Assembly: GCF_003473485.1 (NCBI RefSeq)
Contig: NC_053048.1
Coordinates: forward strand, 40,110,755-40,174,754
Reading direction: 5' to 3'
Origin: Medicago truncatula
Taxonomy: Eukaryota; Streptophyta; Magnoliopsida; Fabales; Fabaceae
Length of the DNA: 64,000 nt
In this document: in pieces, positions 36,340 through 48,864 of the stretch
How positions within the stretch are numbered: position 1 is the stretch's first letter
Layout of the letters: the number at the start of each line of letters is the position of its first letter
Position numbers and translations under genes: made by a program
Notes under the pieces: generated by a model
Seen by the model: only the letters and a program-made list of their open reading frames with translations
Told to the model about the DNA's origin: nothing
Database searches by the model: none

Positions 36340-36430
36340 CCTTCTCTCTCTCCCCCTCCCCCTCCCCTCCCCCTCCCCCTCCCCATTCTCTCCTTTCTCT
36401 CCTTTCTCTCTTCGCTTCTCTATCTCTCCA

Positions 36431-36470
<40 letters not shown>
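36340..36470. repeat. Pyrimidine-rich microsatellites (CCCCTC)n and (CT)n
   Basis: About 130 bp of almost pure pyrimidine on the plus strand. A run of CCCCTCC-type units at 36350-36386 is followed by about 17 CT units at 36432-36466. It lies within the outer Harbinger-like element. Confidence 0.9.
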
Positions 36471-37379
36471 CCGCCTCTCTCCCTCTCTATCTCATAAAAA
36501 AATAAAAAATTGTATTGTGAATATTATGATAGAGAGTATGTTGTAATCAATGTTCCGCAAATCGAGTGTTAACTCTCCGAGATTACCGAGTTTACGTTTT
36601 TAGGTACCAAAATCGTGGTAACTCTGAGATAAACTCGGTTTCTGATAAACTCGGTAAACTCGTGTAAACTTGACCGATTTGTAAGGGCTGACACAATATA
36701 TTTTTTTGAAAGATTTGTAAGTGCTAACATAATTTTAAATATGTACAATTGAATTTTGTGGGAATAACATTTTCAACAAATAAAAAATGTGTATTGAGAA
36801 TAATCTGTTAGAGTGTTTTTTAATCCTTAAAATCTTATAAAATCCATAAAATTCTTAAAATTTTAAAATCAATATAGTAAAAGAATTATTTATTGGTTTT
36901 GTTTTTCTTTATTCAAACGCTAGAATTTATTTGTTCATTATTTTTATCATTCACGCTTGTAAGTTTGTTCTTTTCCCCCTAAAATTCATTGAATCCTTTG
37001 AAATTTTAAAATCTCATAAAAGCCTTTGAAATCCTTGAAAGTCAGTGTGATAAATCATTTAAAATCTTGAGTATATAAAGTCTTTTACATCAAAAGTCTT
37101 TTAAAATCTCACAGAATCAATACAATCTTACACAGTCTTTTAAAATCCTAATCCAATACACCCCCTTAAGCTCACTTTTGACAAATTTGGTTCACGTATC
37201 AAATTTAAAATTAATTACCGAGTTAGAATTTAATCTATATTCAAGTTGACTCGGTTTATTGTAAACCTTCATTTTTAGTTAAAACACATTATTTATCTAT
37301 AATTTTGTTTGGAGTATTTTAATTTGTTTAAATTTTGGATTTTACAAGAAAATCACAAAAAATTTCTCACGGTTAAAAA

Positions 37380-37515
37380 TAGATGTTAAGGTACCCGTGA
37401 ACATAGATCTTTATATGACCATTGCATATAATATGTAGTGGATGATGTTCGAACTGTGAAGATTCTATTTATTCATCTTTACGAGTGAATATCTATCCAC
37501 TAACAAAAAAAGTGA
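37380..37515 (+). mobile_element. Decayed tRNA-derived SINE
   Basis: The phrases 'acccgtgaacatagatc', 'gaccattgcatataatatg', 'gttcgaactgtgaag' and 'gtgaatatctatccacta' follow the order of a common legume SINE with box B GTTCGAACT. It ends near an A-run at 37505. Heavily mutated. Confidence 0.5.
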
Positions 37516-38014
37516 ATAAGCCACTAAATCAGTCTCTCTCTTTTTAAGTCATCTTCAAATTAATCTTCAACTCTATTAATATTTTAAAATAGTCTATGTC
37601 TTCGTTAAAAGTTTCTCAATTAAGTCATTCATCATGTGATAAAAACATAAAACATGAATCTAATCGAGAAACTTTTAACAATATTTCAAAATAGTCTCTA
37701 CCTATCTAAAAAGTTTCCCAATTTAGTGTGTGTCAAAAACATAGAAACATGGATCTAATTAATTTTTTTTTTTACAAAAACATAAACTTTTTTGAAACAT
37801 TAATAGAATAGTAATAGACTAACAACTAATGTAAGTCAACTAGCTTGGGTTAGCCTGCGGGCCCCACTTTTTCCAGTTTCATTTTCTGTTTCCGCCGACA
37901 ATGCTCCACCTTCCGGCGACCCATACAGGTGGCTACCAGCAGCAAACTTCACCGGCAAAAGTGCTTCTTTCATTTCCTTCTCTGTTTAAAATGTTTATTA
38001 AAATGTATGTTGAT

Positions 38015-38155
38015 CTATGAAGCACTGACACTTCCACCTGTCCGACACCACACCAACACATATAATTACACTAAATTATAGGATTTTCTCAGATTATTAA
38101 CGGTGTCGGTGTGTTCGTGTCGTGTCCAGTGTCTGTATTCGTATCCGTGCTTCAT
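38015..38155. mobile_element. Foldback MITE, 'GAAGCAC' family, copy B
   Basis: Ends CTATGAAGCACTGACAC and CGTGCTTCATA. The arms of GACAC/GTGTC words are inverted around an AT-rich centre. Same family as 9272-9419. Confidence 0.75.
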
Positions 38156-38159
38156 ATAT

Positions 38160-40235
38160 GTTGATTAAAATTCAAATATATATAAAATGAGAATGCATTG
38201 AAAATCTATTTATTGGAAGATGTTGAGAACACATGACTTTCAGGAGCACACAAAATTTGTGATCGTAGAAGAACAATGAAGGAAGGGGATTCATCCCTTG
38301 GAAAAAGATGGATAGAAAAGAATGCATTTTGAAAAGGAAAATGTTACATGAACATCATTTAATCATACACCCCTATTGTATACTCCATGCATTAGGGACA
38401 TTTTGGTAAATTCATCTCACAAACATACTTTCTCTTTCATCTCCTCTCCCTTTTCCTTGCCACATATCAGGATTTTGTATGGGTGTAAGAGGTGTATTGT
38501 CACATGGGGGTTTACATGTATCACCACTCTTTTGAAAAAGGAATAACACATAATCAATGAAATTTGATAGAAGAATGATTTATTAAGCAAAGAAAGTTTT
38601 GTTTCCTATTAATGTTGTGGAAATTAGTCCTATATATACATTATACTTGACATGATGGTGAGAATATGGTTCAGAAACAAATGAAGGGGGCTACTTTTGG
38701 TTCAATTATTAGTCGAACCATGGACAGGTCTAACCATTTTCATGTCAAAAAGTAATAACTACACCTGGAAACAAGTTTTTGACATTATTTCATCTGATGC
38801 AATGTGCAAAGGTAAGTGAATTTTGTCTTGCGTGAAAATCCAGATATTTCTAATTTTGGACAATAATGATCAAAACCAAAATTTTGAAACTGGACCCACA
38901 ATCTTGCTGGGTGAATGACTGTTGTTTAAGGCATGTGACTGATATTGATGTGTATGTGTCAATGTAGTTGGCCCAATAACTGTTGCGCTAGGCATGTGCC
39001 TCATACTGATGTGTATGTGTCGATGTTGTTTGGCTGAATAACTGTTGTGCAAGGCTTTTTTGTGACTCATATTGATGTGCCTGTGTAACTTTATATATTT
39101 ATTCTTTACACTCTTGTGTAATTTGTAAATCATTGATAGTTAGTTTATCTCATGAATTATACTGATATAGTATAGTATAGTATAGTGAACATTTATGATA
39201 TGAGTATTTTTACCTATCTAGTTCCCAACAATAATACAAGTAGAATGTTTGCTTTGGCATTTACTAGTCTCACAAGTATCAACGATCGTCCACTGAACTC
39301 TTCAACAAGTTAGGTTTAGTGTATGGTATGGTACCACCTTGGTTGCATAGTTTTTCAAACACACACTTAGCTGGTTTGTGCCCCCACACTCTCGTAGGAG
39401 TAGCTTTAGGTTTAACAGACAGACAGTACCACCATGGTTTTGCACTCAACCACAGGCTTGAATTGGTGTTTAGACTTGAAAAAGTGGTTACAAAATTTTA
39501 ATTTCCATACGTTAGTTTTAGTCGGAAGCTTACTTGAGTGGTTAGATTTATAGTTAAAAATATTTATCACTCAACAACAATCAAACATGTCAAAATTAAT
39601 TTTACACTATTTCTACAATCAATTTTGGTTATTCCAAAAGTCAAGTCAAAGATAATATTCTTAAACAAGGTATGGAGTTTGAGTTCTATTATATGAAAAA
39701 GATGCACTTTGAAAGAGGGATTTCATTGAAGGTGGTCAGTCGAGTTCTTCGCTAGAGAGTAATTATCTACAAAATTAATAGATACTTTTTAGTTTTCACT
39801 GTATTATGAATATCAAATTAGAAATTTTTCTAGTAATAACCAATGAATATGCATAAATACTTGAACAATATAATAATAAATTATAAGGGTTATTTTTGTG
39901 TATATTTTTTTTATGGGATTTTACTTCACAGCAAAAAAATACGAAAAGAAAAATACTAAATGGTAATGATTTTGCTGTTTGTTTTGGTATCAAATTAATT
40001 TTCGACTCTACTATATAATTGCGAGTAAATAAAAATAAAATGTAACACTACTGCTTCAATTGCCTAATTTACCCAAATCTTAAAGGTCCCATTGTATTTT
40101 AATTTTTCAGAAATGCTAATGAGTGTTATAACAACAATGCTTAACAAATCTAAAGAGGTAAGTTTTGATGAGAAGTTGTGTTTTATTATGTTGAGAAGAG
40201 TTATGTTTAAAGTTCAATGACTTTATTCTCTTGGT
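38160..40235. other. Intergenic, no gene seen
   Basis: At 38940-39090 a roughly 65-bp unit with 'tgatgtgtatgtgtc' and 'aataactgttg' is repeated about three times, a small diverged tandem repeat. A (TATAG)n run is at about 39170-39184. Otherwise AT-rich with unsupported frames. Confidence 0.4.
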
Positions 40236-40239
40236 TGAA

Positions 40240-41106
40240 GGGTTAATTGTTTGAATTGACCCTATAATATACTTGATGTGTGAAAAATAACATTGTAAAT
40301 AAAAAACATATATTTTAATCATGTAATTTGAGATTCTTTTTGTTTTGACCCTCTAATATATGCGTAGTCCAAAAAAGTAGTCCAAAAAAGTAGTCAGAGG
40401 CTGAAATTTTTCATGATTTTTTTCATGCATCTCTAGAACGTTAAAATATGCCTTTACACAAATAATTAAATTTTTCCGACTAGGACGGATTAATTATGAA
40501 TTTTTACTCCTCATAATTATGAATTTCTTAAACAATTCATAATTAATTTATCACTCGTTCAAAAACTCAAAAATTTCATGGTGAAAGTTATTATTATGTT
40601 TCAAATATGTCTACAAAATTGGAGAACGGAATTTGATCCGTGAGTACATTCTAACTTGGTACTAAATTGCAATTTTACACGTTTTGACTTAAAAGTAAAA
40701 ATAAATAGAAAAATCTTAGAAATGATATGAAACTTTTGATTCTTTTTATGCATTTTTATAGATGTCTTTGCAAACAATAAACTCAAAAAACGATTTCTCG
40801 GTCAAGATATCCGTTGTTTTGTTTTTTTTATTTTTTTGCACTTTAAAAATTCATAATTAGTTCGATTCTATTTGGACAATTCTATTTTTTTTTTGTTTAA
40901 AACCATATTTTAACGTCCTAAACATGTCTGAAAAAAATCATAGAAAAATTCAACCTCTAGGTCGCTCTTTTGGACGTTGCATATATTAAAGGGTCAAAAA
41001 TGGGAAAAAAATCTCAAATTACAGGGTTATAATATGTGTTTTTTATTTTATAGGATCATTGTTTAGACTTCATGTATATTACAAGGTCAATTTTGACAAT
41101 TAACCC
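40240..41106. mobile_element. Inverted-repeat element with about 130-bp arms
   Basis: It begins GGGTTAATTGTTTGAATTGACC and ends with the complement of GGGTTAATTGTCAAAATTGACC. Pairing continues through 'tataatatac', 'aaataaaaaacatat' and 'tgtaatttgagatt' for about 130 bp on each side. The interior also holds smaller inverted words (TTCATAATTA). Long TIRs and absence of coding potential suggest a MULE-type MITE. I could not define a target duplication. Confidence 0.7.
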
Positions 41107-41109
41107 CTT

Positions 41110-42520
41110 AAACAATGTTATTGGGGCACTCGATAACAAGACAATTTTTTTAATATTAATCCTCTAATTCTTAGGGTGAAGTGGTTTCGATGATCCAAAG
41201 TCCGATCGAGAGGTAATTAATGTTTTGCAAATAATTATTCCCATATTGTTTTAATTCTCATATGTTTCAATGCTAATTCTACACACACACAACTGAGATT
41301 AATTTAATAAATAGTAAAATGCTATTCAAATATCTTCAGAACTACAAAGAGTGAAATGATCTCCCATTTTAATTTTAAGAAAAGTGTGATATGATCGACA
41401 ATTATTTTGAAGTATGGTGACCTACCATTGCTAGCTATAGCTCAGTGGTGCTGTAGCTTCTATAATTCCAAATGGTGTAAAATGAAAGAGGCTCAATAAA
41501 TAGCCAGGAATGTTAGATAATCAAGATTAATACATGCCTCTTTGAATGGCCAAAATTCAATCACTATAGAGCATCCAAATGCATCATTCAATTCAAATCA
41601 ATGGTATTTTATTAGAGATAATGACAGAAACAGACCCTTGATTAAAATAAGAAAAATTAAATTACACAGCTAACATATGAATAAAGAGACAATACATTTT
41701 TTTCTTTTTAAATTTTGTCTTTGCACCACCCTTTCATTACCCGACAGCTACCATCATGTTGGTCAAAAGTTGGAGTGTTCTTATTTCCATCATTTCACAT
41801 GGAAGAATCCTAATTATTGTGCTTACAGCATGGTCAAAGTGTAGCACAGTTGACTGAATTCGTTAATTTATGGTCCATGTTTACGTATACAACACAAATA
41901 TCTATACAATTTTCATTTTTTGTAGCAACAAAGATATAAAATAAAGTAGTCTATAAGATAAAAATTTCTCACAGAAATCTTTGAAGTGTTGATAACAAAA
42001 ACAAGATTTTATCTTACAAGCACAACACAGCTAAAAAATTTCAACCATGAGAAAAGAAATACAATTGCATCACACCTATAATTTCCTATAGACAAAAAGT
42101 AAAGAGGGGGAAAAAGAGAGGCCAAAATCACCAATTACATAGAAGCAACAGCTAAAAAACACTAGATTGAAAAAAGAATACAAAAAATTGGATTGAATTG
42201 AATCACTATAGTTGCTGCTAGAACAAGCATTGAACTGTTGAAGCAGAGAAAGAAGCAGTTCATGATCACAAAGATCAAACCTTTTTAACACAACAGTTCT
42301 GAAAGAGTTCTTCACTTGAGACCTTCTGAAATTCTGGCCTATACAACTAATGAAGTTTCCTGCATCAATACATGAAAAATTCAATCAATCAGACATCAAA
42401 TTTTAGTTGAAGATTTAAAGTAACAACATGTATGTTCTCTTCCACTCGATATAAGTTCTGTTCTCTCGACAAACAAATTACAAGTATAAAATTTCTATTA
42501 TCTTTAGTTTGACACGGCAA
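41110..42520. other. Spacer and probable 3'UTR of the BPA1-like gene
   Basis: AT-rich. The part from about 42060 to 42523 directly follows the minus-strand stop codon and is probably 3'UTR. A 102-residue open frame there (42076-42384) has no recognisable domain. Confidence 0.4.
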
Positions 42521-42523
42521 GAG

Positions 42524-45455
42524 CTAATATCCAACCTTTGATGTCAAGTTTGAAACAGCCATATTAAACTTCTCTCTAGTTTTAGTTCCAGCAACGTTTC
42601 CAGCCCTTGCCACCTTGCTAAATGCACCAGTTAACCATGTTGTTCCAGCAGTCACATATCTGCATGCACACATTTTATCAGCATTAACGTTCAAAAATAA
42701 TATACAACATAGGGTCAAATTAATACAGCCACAAGGTCCATGTATTATGTATATGTGATATATCATTTCTCACCAACTCCAGAAACATTGAAACATGACC
42801 ATCGGCCTATTTGGTATGAAAAAAATATTTTAAGTTTCCATTTGTAGTTTTCATTTTAATTGTGAAACTCGCTTTATTTCCTGTTTACAAAATGTGTGTA
42901 GGAATCAGTGGAAAAAACAGTTGTCTTCACAATTTCATTTACAAATCTTTTAAAACAAGAAACCTAGTGAAAACAAGCGTTTTGCAATAAAAAATGGAAA
43001 CAGGAAATGTTTTCTCCAACTAAATAGTCCCCAAAATTTCATTTCGTCATCATTATATATTCCCAATTGAATAATACCACCAGACCATAACAATTTAATA
43101 TAAAAATCATCATAATGCAGATGCTGCAATGAAGATAAGGTATCATATAACCAAAGTCCAAACCTGCTTGTTTTGACAGCTGATCCAGTATCATTCAACT
43201 TCCTCTCGGCGGCAAATATTGCTGCCATTGTTTTATCTGAAACATGTAGCCTCTGATCCACAGACTTCACTTTCTCATTCACTACAGAGAGTCCAACTGT
43301 CAATTTCTCTGTCAGTCCAACTCTCTTGTCAAAATTACTGACCTTTGCAGATGCATTGGCAGTCAACTGATGCTTCTCATCAAATGCTTTAGCTTTGTTC
43401 ACAGCGTCTTGTCTTATCGCCGATCCTTTTGCCAGCATAGTTGTAACCACATCTTGTGCTTTACTAAGATATATTCTTCCACCGGGTTTCTCCTCCTGAA
43501 AGAGATGTAGATAGAAGATCATAAGCTCAATCGCAAAAACAGGAACACAATCTAAACTGTTGTAGCAATCATGATCATGGTTAACTACTCATCAGGAAAC
43601 CGATCATGCAAAAATTTATATTTGTATTTTGGTTTTTACCTCAGTATTCGATGCGGCATCTTCAGGAGCAATATTTATAGCATATTCTACCACCCCTACT
43701 TCCTACATAAATTACTTTTGATAAGTACCTGTTTATATAAATATGCAGACATTTAATTAAAAGCAATTGGTATTTGGTACAGTTACCTGCGTCTCACGAT
43801 TTGCAACATAGTTCTCGACTGGACTTATACTCACAATCTGATCTACTATTGTTGCTCCCTGATATATAGACAATAAAGCTTCAGACCAACGAGCAATTGA
43901 CTTGATAATACTAATGAAACATATCCAAAAGAACATAGATAGGGTAAAATAGTTTTTGTTCTACTGTGAAAAGAAGTCATAATTTTAAGAGCAAGAAATT
44001 TGTTCTACCAGATGAATATTAGCATAAAGCATAATAAATTAAAATACAAAAAAAACTATTTGTAATCGCAATCTAAACAAAATAAACTGTAAAATGTCAT
44101 CTAAGACAATCTTAGTTTCCTTCAAAAGTTCTTACTTTCTGATTTTCAAAATGATCAACTCAAATCCAATCTTAAAATCATAACAAGTCAAAAGGATTCA
44201 CTTAAGTGTCCAATTATCCTTCACAAAATTGAAAATGGAATAGTTTTTTAACATGTACAACAAACATAAATTATAAACCAAATGAAAATTTGTACCCTTT
44301 GTCAACGTAGACATTTTCATAATGACCAAAACCTGGCTTAGATTACCTTCTGTTTTATGAGAGCTACTCAATTGAGATAAGTATTCAATTCTTAACAAAC
44401 AATGCTCTTATAAGTTTTGGTTGTGAAGAAGTTGGATAATAGAGCTTCTAAAACCGTTGACATGCAGAAAATAATTTTTTTTATCTACGATCCAGAAACT
44501 AAATTTAACTTAAGCAAAAAACTACTGGTTACTAGAAGACTCATAATCATAGTAGGATCACTTCTACTTCATTTCCCTACAAGTTTTCATTCAAAATTTT
44601 ACCCAAACCGACTCCAAAAATCAAACTTGACAATGAATAAGTTACCACAGCTCCACTAAAAACTTTTGAAAAGAAAAGAGAAATTACCGATAACAATAAC
44701 GCAATTTCAAGCGCTCTGGGATCTTTAAATGTCACAAATGCAGTCTTTGGTTTTCCATATTCTCTGCAACAAGCAAACACAATATGAACAAACATCGTAT
44801 GGATTTAACTTCTCTAACAAACGCGGAAAAAAATGCGAAAAAGCGGCAAGTTTCAAGCTAAATTTAAACTGCATATTGTTTTAAATTTCAATCCAAAACA
44901 ATAATTCAAACATAGTGGACTATGGCAGTTCAATTTACACTACACCCTACATATGTAACCCCTCACAAAAATTCCAAAACAAAAAACAAAAACCTAACAA
45001 CTGTCCCATTATGTTTTGGCTTATTTTGGATTAATTAATACAATTTGTACAATCAAAAATCAAAATTAAAAACACCCCATGATTTATTTGTGGTTTATAA
45101 CCCTCCTCCAAATTTGCCTTCAAGAACAAAAAACCAAAAATTGCATATAACAAACAAAAGGGGTATATCAAAATATAGAAAAAGGTTAAATTTTAGAATT
45201 GAAATAACCCACCTAACGATCTGAATGTGTTCAATTTCACCAGAAAATGAAAAGAATTCATGAATCTCCCTCTCAGTAGCTAGATCTGAAAGTTGCTTCA
45301 CTTGAACCGTCCTTGTCTGAAATATTCAAGAAAAACAAGAGAAACCCAGAAAGAAAAAAACAAATTAAACTCAAGTTAGAACAAGAAAAAACAAAAAAAG
45401 ATGTTTTTTTGTTTGTTTTTGAATTGGATGAAGTTGAAGAGGCTTTAACCTGCAT
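42524..45455 (-). CDS. RRM protein of the BPA1 (binding partner of ACD11) family
   Basis: Seven exons: 45450-45455 (only Met-Gln), 45213-45316, 44688-44763, 43787-43858, 43640-43702, 43164-43495 and 42524-42659. All junctions are GT-AG and the sum is 789 nt, or 262 residues. The N-terminal 75 residues form one RRM: RTVQVKQLSDLATEREIHEFF as strand and helix 1, IEHIQIVR as strand 2, and KTAFVTFKDPRALEIALLLSG as the RNP1 region. The C-terminal half is helical and Ala/Lys-rich (SKAQDVVTTMLAKGSAIRQDAVNKA, YVTAGTTWLTGAFSKVARAG). BPA1 proteins bind the sphingolipid-transfer protein ACD11 and restrain cell death and defence in Arabidopsis. A GA-rich tract (45540-45563) lies in the likely 5'UTR. Confidence 0.92.
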
Positions 45456-45614
45456 TATGATATGAGAGAGTTGAAGTGAAGAAGAGTAGTTGAAGAGAAA
45501 AGGTTGTGTTGTGTGCAGCGTTCAAAAGTGACAGAAGAGAAAAGAGAAAGAGAGAGAGAGAGAATGTGTGACAAGGCAAAGAATGTAATGATGAATGGTA
45601 CCTCGTTCGTTGTT

Positions 45615-45800
45615 AAAGACCAAACATTGTTATTCATTTGTTACAATGCTTTGTTTCCAGTTGCACACTCTACTGTAATTCCATTTTTGTCCTTTTGATC
45701 AATTTTTTATTAATAAATAAGGGAAATTTTTACTAGTTAACTAAAATATATTTTTCCTAAAAAAAGTAAAATGTATCTGAAAAAAATATATATGAAATGG
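45615..45800. repeat. Upstream duplication, proximal copy
   Basis: Promoter-proximal sequence of the BPA1-like gene ('aaacattgttattcatttgt', 'ctactgtaattccatttttg', 'ttttactagttaactaaaat'). It recurs in the same order and orientation at about 46045-46260. Confidence 0.7.
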
Positions 45801-46044
45801 AGAGTACTATCTACTTGACCTTTTTTTTTTTTTTTTGGGGTCTACTTGAATTTTTTTTGTCATGTATTTTTAAAGAATAAATATGATTTTTTATAGATAA
45901 ATATGATTTTAAAATACTTTAATCTTCTATGTTAAAAAAAAAAAAAATCAGGTCAAATTTGGGTCTGATGTAAGCTAGATTGAGATCCTTGTTGGTTAGT
46001 ATGACCAATTTTCACATTGATTTTCTCACAAAAAATAAATAGAG

Positions 46045-46260
46045 TGTAACAAAACATTGTTATTGACTTGTTACAATGCTTGCACAATGCAGTTGCTCTG
46101 CTGTAATTCCATATTTGTTCTCATCAATTAATTATGCCTAACAAATATTCTTATTATTAATAAATTAAAAAGTAAATTTTTTAAATTTTTTTAAACAAGG
46201 AATTTTTTTACTGGTTAGCTAAAATGTATTTAAAAAATATAGAATGGAGAATAATGGTTT
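46045..46260. repeat. Upstream duplication, distal copy
   Basis: Direct repeat of 45615-45800, offset by about 430 bp and clearly diverged ('aaacattgttattgacttgt', 'ctgctgtaattccatatttg', 'ttttactggttagctaaaat'). Confidence 0.7.
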
Positions 46261-46821
46261 CCTCATTAATTTGTTTGGATTATGATATATATCATTAAAA
46301 TAATTGATCAATTTTTTACGGGAAGTGTTTTCCTCTAATATAGGAAAAAGAGAATAATGGTGGTTGAATGGTATTGTAAAAAAAAAAAAAAAAAAGTAAA
46401 AGTACTAGAAAAGAATGGTGGAAGATTGGTTTCAATGGGAAAAAACATGAAATTTTTTCAACCGGAGAGAATATTCAATTTACCAAATGAATATTCAATT
46501 TGTTCATATGACTGTTGTCAAAAGGAATTCAAAATTATCTCAATGGTTCGTGACTATGATTCGGACCATCCACTACGGTGTGGATCATACCAATTACCAT
46601 GAATTTCATTTCAATTTTCTATATTCAAATGTATTTTATATTTTTTTTCATTTTTTTATAGTCCAGTAATTTATTAGACCATTGATGAAATACTAAGCAT
46701 CAATAAGATTGAATTGATGAGTTAAATCGATTTATTTAAGTCTACATGTCCATAGTTCAATGACAAAAATGGATAAACTTTGTCTCTTCCATGGTTTTTT
46801 CTAGATTACCTTTAAAAAATA

Positions 46822-46938
46822 GTGGGTAATTTACCCACCAACCAATCATAATGAGCAATTTATTGGTGGGGTCAAGATAGTTTATGGATACCACCTAAAA
46901 AGGTTAATGTTCATTGGTTGGGGTAAATTACCCACCAT
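46822..46938. mobile_element. Small foldback MITE
   Basis: GTGGGTAATTTACCCACCAACCAAT at the left is matched in inverted form by ATTGGTTGGGGTAAATTACCCACC at the right, about 117 bp in all. There is no coding content and the target duplication is unclear. Confidence 0.6.
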
Positions 46939-46944
46939 TCTTCC

Positions 46945-48240
46945 ATGGGTACCCTAGTTGTCACTCTCTTCGATTGTTTGTGTGAATTTTAATGGTTATT
47001 TGTCATTTTGTCTATCTAATAAAAATATTTATTTAGTCAATGTTTATTATCATAATTGTCGCATGAATAAGTGAAAGGTACGCAACTTTTTTTAGTTATT
47101 GATTTTTTTTTTTTTAACAAAATGATATTCGTTCGTTCAAAGACAATTGTAAATTATTCAATATCGTTAAAAACGTAAAAGTTGAATATGTGAACAAACT
47201 CATGAATTAATAACAAACAATGACAAAATGGTTGCAAACAATATGAAAAAAATCAAAGCAACCAAAATATTTATACTTTCGAATCTGCATTGTCGATGCT
47301 CAAGTTATTGATTGGATTCGTAATTGATTGAAGCTAATATTTTAATAGAAACCAAACGAACACAAGAACAAGACAAAAAAAAAACATTACATTTCCCAAA
47401 AAAAAAAATCAAACAACGCTGCATAAGACAAAGTACAAAACATAACATTAGAGTCCGAGGGTGAAACTACAAAAATAACTTAATATATGTGAAAATCATT
47501 TATCTAAATAAAAAGAAGGAAAAAAAGAAGAAGATGCATACAAATTATTCTAGTATAAAAAAAGACTCAAAATCATCATTCTCTTTATCATAGTCTTTTT
47601 AGGATCTCTTTAAAATGGTTGATACTCCAAAACAAATTAAAATAAATTTTTGGATAACTTTTCATTTAACTTTTTTTTTTAAATTATTAAAAAACCATTT
47701 TTTGGAGTAAATATTCAATTTAGATAACTTTTTAATTGTATTTTAACAACATTTTCCAAAAGAAATTAATATTTAAACTGAATAAATAAGAGTGTATTTA
47801 ATGTGTTCAAACACTAAACCATGTTTGTGTAAAAAAGTATATTATTCATATGAAGTGCTACACCAAGCTTGGTTTGAAATATAAAATTGAGGGGGTTAGA
47901 AACGTAAAAAGACACATAAAAATGGGTGGCCATTGTTTAAGTCGCAAGTCATGATGATTCTGCTCGATCGCCGGTTGGTTCATCGAACGTTTACCGGCAT
48001 GCTTTGCTTCGTTATACATACACCTTAACCGACACATGTGCATATATTTGAAATTAAACATTTTTTAAGCCAAAATAATATATTATTATTAATCTAATAA
48101 AAATAGTTGAAAAGGACAAAATCATGAGAGACGAGACTAGAACCAACACACATGAAAAAGAAATTGAATATTCTGATTTAACCTCATTTGATAGTTGCGA
48201 TTTTTAACTTTAATCAAGCACAATGAAAAGAATAGTAGAA
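46945..48240. other. Intergenic, no gene seen
   Basis: AT-rich spacer with scattered A/T homopolymers. No frame here shows family motifs. From about 48245 it becomes homologous to 52085 onward, the 3' flank of the second ENODL copy. Confidence 0.4.
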
Positions 48241-48572
48241 GCTTCGTTCTGCATTATTAGTATTTAATACATCACTCGTTGTTTTTCTTGATTTGTTGTA
48301 GACCACAAATAATTCTTCTTCATTCTCCTACACGACTTTGTGAAGATGTGAATGTGATTAGGATTTGTGTTTTGGATTGCCTAGAGAAAATAGTTCCAAG
48401 TGTATCAAAGTTGACTAATCTACTTTTCATTCGAAACATAATTGAAAGTTCTGTTTTGTCCAATATTAATTTTAAGATGATTTTGTTTACATTAAATCAT
48501 AGTAGTATCCATTGCACAACTTTCTTCGATAAAATAATTCCACATGATTTTATTATTAGACGGGAAAACGAA

Positions 48573-48674
48573 ATTGTTAGGTCGGACGTCATGATCGGAG
48601 TTTGAACTCCGACATTCTATTTTGTGTGTGTGAGTTTTATGATGATTTTGTCATCTCATTTATCTACCAAAAAA
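48573..48674 (+). mobile_element. 5'-truncated SINE with 8-bp target duplication
   Basis: About 100 bp with a box B-like 'gagtttgaactccgac', ending in an A-run. It is flanked by direct repeats AAAACGAA (48565-48572 and 48675-48682). The equivalent site downstream of the second ENODL copy (near 52550, 'ggaaaacaaatgcaac') is empty, so the insertion postdates the duplication. Confidence 0.75.
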
Positions 48675-48864
48675 AAAACGAATGCAATCCCAATCTAATT
48701 CAAACATGATTTTTTTTTTTATTCAAAAAATAAATGTATCTCAATACATTCATAAACATAAACAAAATAAATAATTAATGATAACAAAAGGGGTTAATTA
48801 TTACTAGTAACAAGAAAAAAAAAACAGCCCCTATTTATAACATCATACATGTATTACTCCAATC

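Larger units (their letters stand above)
34334..37165. mobile_element. Harbinger-like element (outermost layer of a nest)
   Basis: Left terminus GGGGGATGTATTAGATTAGG is read across the inserted element at 34345-35987. The right terminus reads, in complement, GGGGGTGTATTGGATTAGG. Both are followed inward by 'attttaaaagac'. The flanking direct repeat is TTA on each side (34331-34333 and 37166-37168). Without the insertion the element is about 1.18 kb. The left interior holds four copies of a roughly 45-bp 'tattcaatcaagac' unit (36010-36180). Further in are CT- and CCCCTC-microsatellites. No transposase. Confidence 0.82.

Noticed and set aside
38870-39133. 87-codon His-rich frame
   Set aside because: It is generated by a diverged tandem repeat of about 65 bp ('tgatgtgtatgtgtc'). 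No gene signals.
42076-42384. 102-codon frame below the BPA1-like gene
   Set aside because: It lies in the probable 3'UTR, is low-complexity (Phe/Ser-rich), and has no recognisable domain.
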